A stretch of DNA of 64,000 nucleotides from assembly GCF_034521915.1 (NCBI RefSeq), contig NZ_JAXHLU010000011.1, positions 1 to 64,000 on the forward strand, given 5' to 3'. Every line of letters begins with the position of its first letter. The first letter of the stretch is position 1. Shown piece by piece: positions 47,205-56,067 of the stretch. The stretch is from Fodinibius sp034521915 (GTDB lineage Bacteria; Bacteroidota; Rhodothermia; Balneolales; Balneolaceae). Below the pieces are notes generated by a model. It had not been told where the DNA came from, did no database searches, and worked only from the letters and a program-made list of their open reading frames with translations. The position numbers were made by a program, and so were the translations under genes.

Positions 47205-47289
47205 TTTATAGAAATTTAAGTTGGGGAATCAATTTTAAGGCCCTTATCTTACTTACTTCATTTTTTTACACTTCATTACAAGGATTTTC

Positions 47290-48132
47290 ATGTTCAATCT
47301 CGGTACATATCAAACACTTAATGTAGCTCGAAAAACAGAATTCGGCTATTTTCTTCAGAATACATCCACACGCGGAGATGAAGAAGTGCTCCTCCCTAAT
47401 AAACTGGCTCTTCGCGACCTACAAGAGGGAGAAAATGTGCGCGTTTTTATCTATAAAGACGGGGAAGAGCGTGTTACCGCAACTATGCAAGATCCCAAGA
47501 TAACACTCAACAGTTTAGCATTTCTTGAAGTAAAAGATGCAAACCGTCACGGGGCATATCTCGACTGGGGGCTGGATAAAGATCTTTTTGTCCCTCATCG
47601 AGAGCAGGTTGGAACCATGATTGAAGGCCAATCATACTTGGTATATATGTATCTGGATAAAAAGACCGATCGACTAGCGGCCAGTGCCAAACTGGATAAA
47701 TTTTTGGATAACGAAAATATTACCGTCGAAGAGGGCGACGAAGTGGATCTTTGGATTTGGGATAAAACTGATTTGGGCTTTAAGGTAGTAATTAATGAAA
47801 CCCATGAAGGACTCGTGTACCACAATGAGTTTTATCATGACGTATATACTGGTGAACAAACGACAGGCTATATTAAGCAGATCAGAGAAGATAATAAGAT
47901 TGATGTTACCCTTCGACCTATCGGATATAAAAAAGTAGGACCCAATGCTGATTTTATCCTAAAGCGACTTAAACAAGTTGGCGGATATCTGGATCTGCAT
48001 GACAAAAGTGATCCTGACGAAATTCACAGGCGACTTGAGATGAGCAAAAAGACCTTCAAAAAAGCAATTGGCCGACTCTACAAAGAAAATATTATCCGGA
48101 TTGAAGATGATGGCATTTATCTTGAAGAGTAA
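47290..48132 (+). CDS. cvfB: S1-domain RNA-binding protein, CvfB family
   Basis: 280 aa with tandem S1-like RNA-binding domains (about 1-60, 65-135 and 140-215; e.g. AFLEVKDANRHGAYLDWGLDKDLFVPHREQ, GFKVVINETHEGLVYHNEFY) and a C-terminal winged helix (LHDKSDPDEIHRRLEMSKKTFKKAIGRLYKENIIRI). This is the order of CvfB (YitL). Regulates via RNA binding in Firmicutes; in this organism the role is open. Single gene. Confidence 0.88.
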   Translation: MFNLGTYQTLNVARKTEFGYFLQNTSTRGDEEVLLPNKLALRDLQEGENVRVFIYKDGEERVTATMQDPKITLNSLAFLEVKDANRHGAYLDWGLDKDLFVPHREQVGTMIEGQSYLVYMYLDKKTDRLAASAKLDKFLDNENITVEEGDEVDLWIWDKTDLGFKVVINETHEGLVYHNEFYHDVYTGEQTTGYIKQIREDNKIDVTLRPIGYKKVGPNADFILKRLKQVGGYLDLHDKSDPDEIHRRLEMSKKTFKKAIGRLYKENIIRIEDDGIYLEE

Positions 48133-48267
48133 CACTTGAAAAGACTATAAAAGATTATAACTTGAATAATCGGGGTAAGTCTTCTTATTCCTTCCCCAAA
48201 ATGGGAACTTTTATAAGTTGATCTCCTATAAGCAGGTACCTAAAAACCCCAATTAACCCCTGCAGTT

Positions 48268-48414
48268 ATGATAGACAAATGGTTAGATCTATTGGAAGTT
48301 TATATTGGTATAGCTCTTGAATTTATTATTACTCACCTAATGACCGTAGAAGGAATTGTTGCTTTAATCTTCGGTATTTTTTTCGTTGGATTAATGGCAC
48401 AACTGCGTTCATAA
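48268..48414 (+). CDS. Small membrane protein, 48 aa
   Basis: ATG at 48268 to TAA at 48414, reading MIDKWLDLLEVYIGIAL... and ending ...GLMAQLRS. Two hydrophobic stretches (about 12-23 and 28-44) and an amphipathic N-terminus suggest a small inner-membrane protein. Too short for ordinary gene finding. Coding is supported by the clean start, hydrophobic pattern and absence of any competing ORF; no homologue is recognised. Confidence 0.5.
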   Translation: MIDKWLDLLEVYIGIALEFIITHLMTVEGIVALIFGIFFVGLMAQLRS

Positions 48415-48743
48415 ATGAACAGCAGATATCAGTTATTATTTTGTGAATAGTAATAATTACGCAATTTGCATTGTATCTATAATTTTTATAGATACAACAT
48501 TATATATTGTTGGTATATAGGAGCTTACCCTAATGACCTAATAATATTTTGCACCTCATACTTCCTTCCCAACTTATTAATAAAGCTAATATTTTCAGTG
48601 AGTTACAGAAATTTATGGGAAAACCTCATTATAAGGTATCTAGTTAGTAAAAAATAAGAGCATTATCCCTCCTATTTATTGAATAATAAGCTGGTATTAA
48701 TGCTCTTTAAAATACTATTGGTGCTGACTGTTACAGCTCCATT
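48415..48743. other. Non-coding gap with two hairpins
   Basis: No gene is supported; the 63-codon + frame at 48466-48657 has no protein-like pattern. It contains the hairpin TTGTATCTATA (48471-48481) with TATAGATACAA (48487-48497) and the terminator-like structure at 48656-48707, listed separately. Confidence 0.5.
48656..48707 (-). terminator. Terminator for the small leftward gene
   Basis: 10-bp stem AAGAGCATTA (48656-48665) with TAATGCTCTT (48698-48707), a large loop, and on the leftward strand a T-rich tail after the stem. It follows the small basic gene ending at 48744. Confidence 0.55.
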
Positions 48744-48851
48744 TTATAGCTTTTTGGGATTGCTCTTGATCTCTTCTTTCTTGAATGAAGATGTCTTATG
48801 AGCATTTTTCTTATCGGCTTTTTTAGCCTTTTTTCCGGTTTTAGGATCCAT
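48744..48851 (-). CDS. Small lysine-rich protein
   Basis: 35 aa (MDPKTGKKAKKADKKNAHK...SNPKKL), mostly Lys and polar. The start at 48851 has a Shine-Dalgarno GAGG about 8 bases upstream. A longer frame to 48953 would add an unrelated stretch and has no such signal. Not recognised; perhaps nucleic-acid associated by charge. Possible but unproven. Confidence 0.4.
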   Translation of the reverse strand: MDPKTGKKAKKADKKNAHKTSSFKKEEIKSNPKKL

Positions 48852-49035
48852 AGTAAACCTCATTAATTGTTTATTCTCTACTGCTATCCTTTTGACAACA
48901 GCATAACCACAAAAAGAAATGGCTACTAATTCCACTCCCTTCTGATTGTTCACAATTTACATAAATCGAGGGCTTGCAAGCAGTCAAGAAAATCACTTTG
49001 ATGTGTAATATGAACCCTTACAGTTTACTTTTCTC

Positions 49036-49780
49036 CTATAACAGTGGAGCTGACTTTACCAAAAAAGCGACTGCCATAGCCAAAAGAGCCGAAAGCAATG
49101 TTCCAATCAACACATATTCAGCGAAGGTGCGACTTTCAAAATCCTTGAAACGCGTAACACCTTTAGCAGCTAAAATAAATCCTATCGCCGCAAATTGATT
49201 TAAGAGCACAAATAGAAATATAAAAATGCGCTCGAGTAATCCTATGATTCGTCCCGTGTTATATTCCTTTTGATCGACCTCTTTTGTTTTACCCAACGAT
49301 TTTAATCCCGCTAACTTTAACACGTATCGCAATATGATATTGGCTTCATTCAACACCATCAAAAAGCCAAAAATAAATAGATAAACTACGCCAACCCTCC
49401 CCTCTGATATAACAATATTGGGAAAGAACACCTTATCAATACCAGCTAAAAGATTGGCTGCTAATTTATTCGTTGATAGCTCAAATAAGGGGCTACATAA
49501 AGCAGCTACTACAATTATATGCAATAGCAGCATCAACATGCGGTTCCGATTTAATGATGTTTTCTGCTTTTCCAGCATCCACATTAAGAAAGGATGACCA
49601 ATCAAATAGAATATTAGCAATACCCAGCTTAGGCTTACTGTCAAAAATGGCAAACACAATAATGGGATGATCGTCATCACCCACAGATCCGATCGATTTA
49701 TTCCCTTATCCCGTGAGATAAGACGCAGTCTGGACAAGCAGGATTAGATTAAGAATCCCTAAAAAAATGGCGTAGTTCAT
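49036..49780 (-). pseudogene. DUF3307 membrane protein, frameshifted; SatD partner
   Basis: Starts at 49780, where the satD stop and this ATG overlap (TAATG). The first frame gives MNYAIFLGILNLILLVQTASYLTG and stops at 49706. The second frame (49737 to 49036) continues with GINRSDLWVMTIIPLL and ends with the DUF3307 hallmark GRIIGLLERIFIFLFVLLNQFAAIGFILAAKG, EYVLIGTLLS. One extra base is present; removing one from the G3 run at 49710-49712 (complement) fuses them as TASYLTDKGINRSDLW, about 247 aa with about seven membrane helices. Confidence 0.75.
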
Positions 49781-50421
49781 TATCTTAACTTTTGATTTAT
49801 TACTTCCTCAATATTATCGCCTAATTCGCCCACAACATCCAGCATACCAGCATCTTTATTTTTGTAAAAGGCCGGTTTTGAAATTTCAAGAGTCTCTGAA
49901 ATCTCCTTATAATCGTATCCATCTTTCATCATATGTAAGATAATCAAACGTCTCTTATTCCACCCTCTCATTTCTCCCGATAAAAGTTGCAAACTGTTGT
50001 TTATGATTCGCAGTTCGGGCGAATCCTCATCCTCGAATCCAATATTAAATAGATACCCGCTTTCTTTGAGTTGTTCAATACCACGCCGAGCCCGATGAAA
50101 AGCCGGACCATCCATCCCAATAGCTTGCTCAGTATTAATGGGCGTATCTATATCTCCAACTGCCAGCGAAAATCGTACACCTATCGGATGTATCGCAGAC
50201 ATTATTTTTAACATCTGTACAAAAACAGCATCGGCTCGATCAAAAACTGCCTGGAATTCATCCCCAAGCGTAATCGTATAGGGAGATACAATGTGCTCAC
50301 CATACTCCGTATTAAGAGCTTTCAGTTTATTCAATAATACCTCTTGTAAGGCCTCCCTGTCCCTATTTTGAACCGACTGAGAATCTTCCAGATCACCAAT
50401 TAATACCAGTTGCTTGTTCAT
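49780..50421 (-). CDS. satD: SatD-family protein
   Basis: 213-aa cytoplasmic protein of the SatD family: LVLIGDLEDSQSVQNRDREALQEVLLNKL, YTITLGDEFQAVFDRAD, IGVRFSLAVGDI, GMDGPAFHRARRGIEQLKE, and a C-terminal helix-turn-helix-like segment (GYDYKEISETLEISKPAFYKNKDAG). In Streptococcus mutans satC-D-E affect acid tolerance. Here it is translationally coupled to a DUF3307 membrane gene (TAATG overlap). The HTH-like tail suggests possible DNA binding; not shown. Confidence 0.82.
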   Translation of the reverse strand: MNKQLVLIGDLEDSQSVQNRDREALQEVLLNKLKALNTEYGEHIVSPYTITLGDEFQAVFDRADAVFVQMLKIMSAIHPIGVRFSLAVGDIDTPINTEQAIGMDGPAFHRARRGIEQLKESGYLFNIGFEDEDSPELRIINNSLQLLSGEMRGWNKRRLIILHMMKDGYDYKEISETLEISKPAFYKNKDAGMLDVVGELGDNIEEVINQKLR

Positions 50422-50639
50422 AATAAGTTCTTTTTTCTTTTATATAACCATAATAGTTTAAAAAGTAAATATTTAACCTTATTAGTTTAAATTTATGATT
50501 TTAATCCATTACAGTTAAAATAATAGGCTGGCAATTAACTTTAATTATCAGCGAAATTCTTATTTGTACAAAATGGTTGCTATTTTATGTTCGCTAAAAT
50601 ATACGGTACCAAATTAAACCAGAGATTAACAGATATTAC

Positions 50640-53348
50640 ATGAATAAGTCATTAGGATCATCAAAACTATTTCGGGTTCTTATTCCCATCTTGCTTATAG
50701 TAGTACTGATTGGAGTATTTTCAGATTGGATTATTGAATGGATGTGGTTGGATAACCTGGGATACGATCAGGTATTTTGGACCATTAAGATAACTCAAGC
50801 ATTGCTACTTATTTCATCGCTGGGCGTAGCCCTGATGTATGTACTACCAAACATGGGCAAGCTGGGCAAGAAGTTCAGCACTATGCATTTTGGGCAGTCG
50901 CCGTTGGCTCAATTGAAACTGCACGAAATTGATGCCAAGAAAATTAAAACAGTGTTCTACGGTGCCGGCGCAGCAATAAGTGTCTTCTTTTCGCTGGCGT
51001 TTTTCATGCGATGGGATACCTATTTTCGATTTCACTGGAGTGAAATGTTCGGTCAGATCGATCCTATCTTCGGTCATGATATTGGCTTTTATATATTTCG
51101 TCTGCCTTTTTTAGAGCTCGTTCAAAACAGCTTAACATCCCTGGTCTTTTTTATCACCGTGGGAATAATCATCCTGTATATCTATTCGGGTGCCCTGTCG
51201 CTGCAATCCATACGTAGTTTAAGCGCCAGCAAAGATGTAAAGAAACATATTTTTATCAATTTAGGCATCTGGTTTCTGTTGCTTTCATGGGGGTATTATC
51301 TTGAGCGGTACAATCTGCTTTATAACTCGACCGGAGCAGTATTTGGCGCCAGCTATGTGGATATTAACATTCAATTGCCGGTTATCTGGCTCCTCTGCGG
51401 ACTCACCTTCCTGATGGGACTATTCTCTTTCTTTCAACTGTATAAAGATCAATTCAAGTGGATTATCTACGCTGCCGCCGCCACTATTTTAATTGGCGTA
51501 ATAGGCAATGGCTTGTTGCCTGGTATGGTTCAGCAGTTTGTAGTACAACCCAGTGAACTACAGCTTGAAGAACCATATATAGAACACAGTATCGACCAAA
51601 CCCGCAAGGCCTATGCGCTCGATAAAATGGAAACACAACCCTACAGCGCGCAACCATCCGAGGAGATGGGATGGCCTACTATAGAACGAAATGAAGAAAC
51701 TGTTGAAAATATTCGTCTATGGGATCCACGGCTGTTGATACAAACTTATCGCCAGCTGCAGGAAATCAGGCTTTATTATCAGTTTTATAATGTAGATGTC
51801 GATCGTTACCAAACCAATGAAGGATACCTGCAAATGATGGTTGCGGCCCGTGAATTATCGGAGGAAATGCCCGAAGGGTCAGACACCTGGGTGAACCGAC
51901 GATTGCAATATACACACGGTTACGGACTGGTAATGAGTCCCGTAGCACAAGAGGGTTCACAAGGTGATCCCCGTCTTGCTATTAAGGATATTCCACCGGT
52001 AAGTGATATAGGGCTGGAAGTTAATCAGCCGGCCATTTATTACGGAGAACACAACGACGACTACAAAATCGTTAATACCAATATACGCGAGCTTGACTAT
52101 CCCCAGGGAGATCAAAATGTATATACCAATTATCAAGGGTCCAGTGGTGTACCGATCGGCAATATTTTCTCGCGCTTACTTTTTGCCTGGAACTTCGGGG
52201 ATATCAATATCCTGCTAACTGATTACATTAAGGATGACAGCAAAATCATCTTCTGGAAACGTATTCAGGATCGTGTTAGAAAAATTGCTCCATTTCTGCG
52301 AATGGAAGATGACCCTTATATGGTTTTGGATGAAGGAAAATTATACTGGATACAGGACGCCTACACGACTTCAGCCAACTTCCCCTACTCCGAACCTTTT
52401 AACAACTCATTTAATTATATTCGGAATTCGGTTAAAGTAGTTGTAGATGCCTACAATGGCTCGGTTGATTTTTATGTCTCCGACGATAACGATCCCATAT
52501 TGAATATGTATGAGGACATTTTTCCGAATATGTTTCAGCCCATTGATAATATGCCGGGCACATTAAAACAGCATGTTCGATATCCGATATATTACTTTAA
52601 AGCCCAATTGGATAAATACAACAAATATCACATGACCGACCCTCAGGTATTTTACAATAATGAAGACCTGTGGACTCGACCAAATGAAAAGTATGGCGGC
52701 CAATCCATTAAAATGGAACCCTATTATGTGCTCACAAAACTTCCTGATCAGGAAGAACTGCAGTACTTGTTGATTAGTCCGCTGACGCCAAATAACCGTG
52801 ATAATATGATCGGTTGGATGGCTGCAAATTCGGATTACCCGAATTACGGTGAGGTATCGGTTTATCAGCTGCCTAAAGACCGACTCATTCTGGGTCCGGC
52901 TCAGATTGAGGCACGCATCGATCAGGATACAGAAATCTCACGTCAGTTGGCGCTATGGGATCAACGTGGCTCACGCGTTATTCGCGGTAACCTGATGGTA
53001 ATCCCAATCGAGGATTCATTTATTTACGTTGAACCTGTATTTCTAATTGCCGAAGGTGTCGACATCCCACAGCTACAGCGCGTAATTGCTACTACAGGCG
53101 AAAAAATTGCCATGCAACCCACACTCTGGCAATCCATCGAAGCACTCTATGGTAAACGGGATCAGCGAATTGCTACTGCAGAAATTGATACTACTACAGC
53201 ACTACCTGAACAACCCACAAGCAATAGAACCCAAGATTATTCGCAGCTGCAAAACCTGTGGAATGAGGCTCAAGAAGCCCTTCAAAATGGCAACTGGGAA
53301 GAGTTTGGCAGAAAGATGAAAGAAATTGAGGATCAAATAAATCAGTAA
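50640..53348 (+). CDS. UPF0182 family membrane protein
   Basis: 902 aa of the UPF0182 (COG1615) family. About seven N-terminal membrane helices (to about residue 300), then a long extracytoplasmic region with the family order PFLRMEDDPYMVLDEGKLYWIQDAYTTSANFPYSEP, NYIRNSVKVVVDAYNGSVDFYV, MYEDIFPNMF and FAWNFGDINILL. Function unknown family-wide. Ends in an acidic/Asn-Gln-rich tail. Convergent with the histidine kinase gene. Confidence 0.9.
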   Translation: MNKSLGSSKLFRVLIPILLIVVLIGVFSDWIIEWMWLDNLGYDQVFWTIKITQALLLISSLGVALMYVLPNMGKLGKKFSTMHFGQSPLAQLKLHEIDAKKIKTVFYGAGAAISVFFSLAFFMRWDTYFRFHWSEMFGQIDPIFGHDIGFYIFRLPFLELVQNSLTSLVFFITVGIIILYIYSGALSLQSIRSLSASKDVKKHIFINLGIWFLLLSWGYYLERYNLLYNSTGAVFGASYVDINIQLPVIWLLCGLTFLMGLFSFFQLYKDQFKWIIYAAAATILIGVIGNGLLPGMVQQFVVQPSELQLEEPYIEHSIDQTRKAYALDKMETQPYSAQPSEEMGWPTIERNEETVENIRLWDPRLLIQTYRQLQEIRLYYQFYNVDVDRYQTNEGYLQMMVAARELSEEMPEGSDTWVNRRLQYTHGYGLVMSPVAQEGSQGDPRLAIKDIPPVSDIGLEVNQPAIYYGEHNDDYKIVNTNIRELDYPQGDQNVYTNYQGSSGVPIGNIFSRLLFAWNFGDINILLTDYIKDDSKIIFWKRIQDRVRKIAPFLRMEDDPYMVLDEGKLYWIQDAYTTSANFPYSEPFNNSFNYIRNSVKVVVDAYNGSVDFYVSDDNDPILNMYEDIFPNMFQPIDNMPGTLKQHVRYPIYYFKAQLDKYNKYHMTDPQVFYNNEDLWTRPNEKYGGQSIKMEPYYVLTKLPDQEELQYLLISPLTPNNRDNMIGWMAANSDYPNYGEVSVYQLPKDRLILGPAQIEARIDQDTEISRQLALWDQRGSRVIRGNLMVIPIEDSFIYVEPVFLIAEGVDIPQLQRVIATTGEKIAMQPTLWQSIEALYGKRDQRIATAEIDTTTALPEQPTSNRTQDYSQLQNLWNEAQEALQNGNWEEFGRKMKEIEDQINQ

Positions 53349-53360
53349 GCAAAACTGTAA

Positions 53361-53388
53361 AATCGTCGGGCATTAAGTCCCGGCGATT
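53361..53388. terminator. Weak hairpin between convergent genes
   Basis: AATCGTCGGG (53361-53370) pairs with CCCGGCGATT (53379-53388) with one mismatch. On the leftward strand a short T4 follows. It overlaps the histidine kinase stop codon by two bases. Confidence 0.45.
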
Positions 53389-55858
53389 AATGCTCCAAGG
53401 TAAAGTGCAAGGCAAATTTAGTACCCGGATTTTCATTACTGAATTCAGCCTCGGCCTCTAATTGTTCGGAAAGCGTACGTATCAATTCGATCCCCAGTGA
53501 CGTTGGATTCTCCAGATCAATCTCATCTGGTATACCGATACCATCATCAACAATAGATAGGTACACTTCATCGCCCCTTCTATGTAAGTTGATTTCAATA
53601 TTTCCTTTTTCCTTCTCGGGATATGCATGCTTAAACGAATTGGTAATAATCTCATTTAAAATGAGTCCGCACGGTATCGCCTGATTTACCGTAAGATTAA
53701 CCGGATCAACATTTATCGAAACATCAATATCAGTTTGCATAGTACCCATCGAATCCAAAATGACGTCAGTCAGTTCTTTTACATACTGTTCAAAGCTGAT
53801 CTCCGATAAGTTTTCATTCTGATAGAGCTTTTCGTGAATCAAGGCAATTGAATTCACGCGCATTTGACTAATTTTAAGCACCTCGATGGCCTCTTCCGAA
53901 CTGGTATTAAATGCCTGCAGCTCCAGCAAACCGGTGATAACAGCTAAATTATTTTTTACCCGGTGATGAATCTCCGCTAAGAGTACTTCTTTCTCCCTCA
54001 GGGATTTTTTGACCTTCTCCTCAGCCTGTTTTCGTTCGCTTATATCCACATAAATTCCAAAAATAGCGACCGTTTTATCGTTTACCGTTACCGGAACGCC
54101 ATAAATGAGTACGTCAACATAGCTACCGTCTTTGCGCAATCTTTTGCCCGAATGAAAAGCTGGTTTACCTTCAAAAATAGTATTAGATATTTCACGAGCC
54201 TCTTTTTTCTCGTGCTCGGGAACAATCAGCTGATCAATATCCAGCCCCTGAATTTCTTCGGTCCCATAACCAAAAGTTTCACTAAACGCAGTATTTACCT
54301 GTTTAATCTCCTGCCGCTTATCCATAAGCGCGATAGAAATAGGGGAATTTTGGAACAGTTGGCGGAACATTTCTTCGTTTTTACGCAGCTCTTCTTCCGC
54401 CTTATAGCGTTTTGTAATATCACGTGCTATTGTAATTACAACATCTTCTCCAAAATAAGTACCCGGATTAGCTACAACTTCTTTTGGAAACACCTCTCCG
54501 TTTTTACGCTTCCCCCACCATTCAAAGCTCTGCGGAGTACCATTTAACGCTTTTTGCACTTTTCTCTTTGTCGCTTCCATATCTACCTTTCCTGGTGCAG
54601 CTAGTACTTCAGGTGTTTTCCCAATAAAGAACGATTCTTCATAACCATACATATCTACAGCTCCTTGATTCACCTCAAGAAAACGGCCTTCTTTATCCTG
54701 GATATAAATAGCATCAGAAATGGAATCAAATAGATCCTGAAACGTATTTAGACTAGCCTGATATTTTTGTACAATCTCTTTATTCTCAGTGATATCAACC
54801 AACGTGCCTACAATAGCCGACTTGCCTTGATACATCGTCTTGGAACCATATAGGCTTGCATCTATAACACGCCCGCCTTTAGTAATTCCCTTAATCTCAT
54901 ACTCATCTTCGGCTTCAGGATTTCTATTCAGACGCTCTTTCATGTTGGTAACAATCAATGCGCGATCATCTGGATGAGCTAATTCTTGCGGTTCTATTCT
55001 ATCAATAATTTCATCTTGCTCGTATCCAAAAATCTCAGCAAATCTTGGATTCACATATTTAAATTTCCCATCCTGGATTAGAAAAACCCCAACAAGTGAT
55101 TTTTCGGAAAGTATACGAAATAGATTCTGGGATTCTTTACGCTTACTGATATCAGTAACAAGAGAATGCACCGAATGCAGATTCTCATTTTCATCATAAA
55201 TTATGGAGTTGTGCCACTCACATATAATGGTTTCCCCACTTTTAGTTAGCGATTTTCCCTCCACCGAATAATGGGTTTCTCGGTTTGCTATAGCTTCTTC
55301 CAGATTTCTTTTCGCCTGCTCTATTTCATCATCGGCAATTAGTTTATCCAGGAAGTTATCCCACCCGATCACTTCATCTTCGCGCCAACCAAAAAGCTCT
55401 TCGGCTTTTTCGGACCAGTCTTTAATTTTCTTACTCGCATCCCATTCTATCCTTGCCAACGGAAAATTCGACTCGTGAGTAATAAATTTCGGAAACTCAA
55501 CACGTCGTACTTCATTCTTTTGCACTAACTCACTAACATCATGGGCAATAGCTATTTTGGCCGGTATACCCTTATAGTAAAAAGTATGGTAGGTAAACTG
55601 AACATAGAGTGTATCCCCATTTTTGGTTTGTTGAACCCAAATCTTATCTATACTCTTATTTTTATCCGGCGCTCCATCGATCAATTCAACTCTTTTTTTC
55701 TTATCTCCCAGATCGTATACATCCATTGCAAGAAATTCATCGCGAGAATAACCGTAACAATTTACTGCCGCCTTATTGACGTCTAATATTTTTAATGTTT
55801 GATGATCGAGAATAAATATTGGTTGATCATCAAAAAATGAGGGGTAATCACTTTCCAT
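53387..55858 (-). CDS. Soluble PAS-domain sensor histidine kinase (HisKA_2 type)
   Basis: 823 aa without a membrane segment. Five PAS domains in tandem (about 7-110, 125-235, 240-355, 365-480, 490-610; e.g. ILDVNKAAVNCYGYSRDEFL, YVNPRFAEIFGYEQDEII, EVNQGAVDMYGYEE). Then HisKA_2 with the phospho-acceptor His in LAEIHHRVKNNLAVITGLLELQA, and HATPase_c with NEIITNSFKHAYPE, DDGIGIPDE, SLGIELIRTL. Likely cytoplasmic sensor for redox, light or small ligands. No response regulator is adjacent. Confidence 0.92.
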   Translation of the reverse strand: MESDYPSFFDDQPIFILDHQTLKILDVNKAAVNCYGYSRDEFLAMDVYDLGDKKKRVELIDGAPDKNKSIDKIWVQQTKNGDTLYVQFTYHTFYYKGIPAKIAIAHDVSELVQKNEVRRVEFPKFITHESNFPLARIEWDASKKIKDWSEKAEELFGWREDEVIGWDNFLDKLIADDEIEQAKRNLEEAIANRETHYSVEGKSLTKSGETIICEWHNSIIYDENENLHSVHSLVTDISKRKESQNLFRILSEKSLVGVFLIQDGKFKYVNPRFAEIFGYEQDEIIDRIEPQELAHPDDRALIVTNMKERLNRNPEAEDEYEIKGITKGGRVIDASLYGSKTMYQGKSAIVGTLVDITENKEIVQKYQASLNTFQDLFDSISDAIYIQDKEGRFLEVNQGAVDMYGYEESFFIGKTPEVLAAPGKVDMEATKRKVQKALNGTPQSFEWWGKRKNGEVFPKEVVANPGTYFGEDVVITIARDITKRYKAEEELRKNEEMFRQLFQNSPISIALMDKRQEIKQVNTAFSETFGYGTEEIQGLDIDQLIVPEHEKKEAREISNTIFEGKPAFHSGKRLRKDGSYVDVLIYGVPVTVNDKTVAIFGIYVDISERKQAEEKVKKSLREKEVLLAEIHHRVKNNLAVITGLLELQAFNTSSEEAIEVLKISQMRVNSIALIHEKLYQNENLSEISFEQYVKELTDVILDSMGTMQTDIDVSINVDPVNLTVNQAIPCGLILNEIITNSFKHAYPEKEKGNIEINLHRRGDEVYLSIVDDGIGIPDEIDLENPTSLGIELIRTLSEQLEAEAEFSNENPGTKFALHFTLEH

Positions 55859-56067
55859 CTCTTAAGTGCTATGTCGTTGTATAAAGTATACCATCTGATA
55901 GTAGATATTATCAGCGATAATCTATAATTCTAAACCAATAAATAAAACCATATTTCGAAATTTTAATTAAGTAGAAATGTACCTGTGCCTGTTTTCTAAT
56001 TTTTATATCTTTAGAGGCTTTAATAATTAGAAATACGAACATCTTTTAAACGTATATTTATCTCTTA

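Noticed and set aside
48466..48657. 63-codon + strand frame
   Set aside because: It overlaps a hairpin and the codons look random; no support beyond length.
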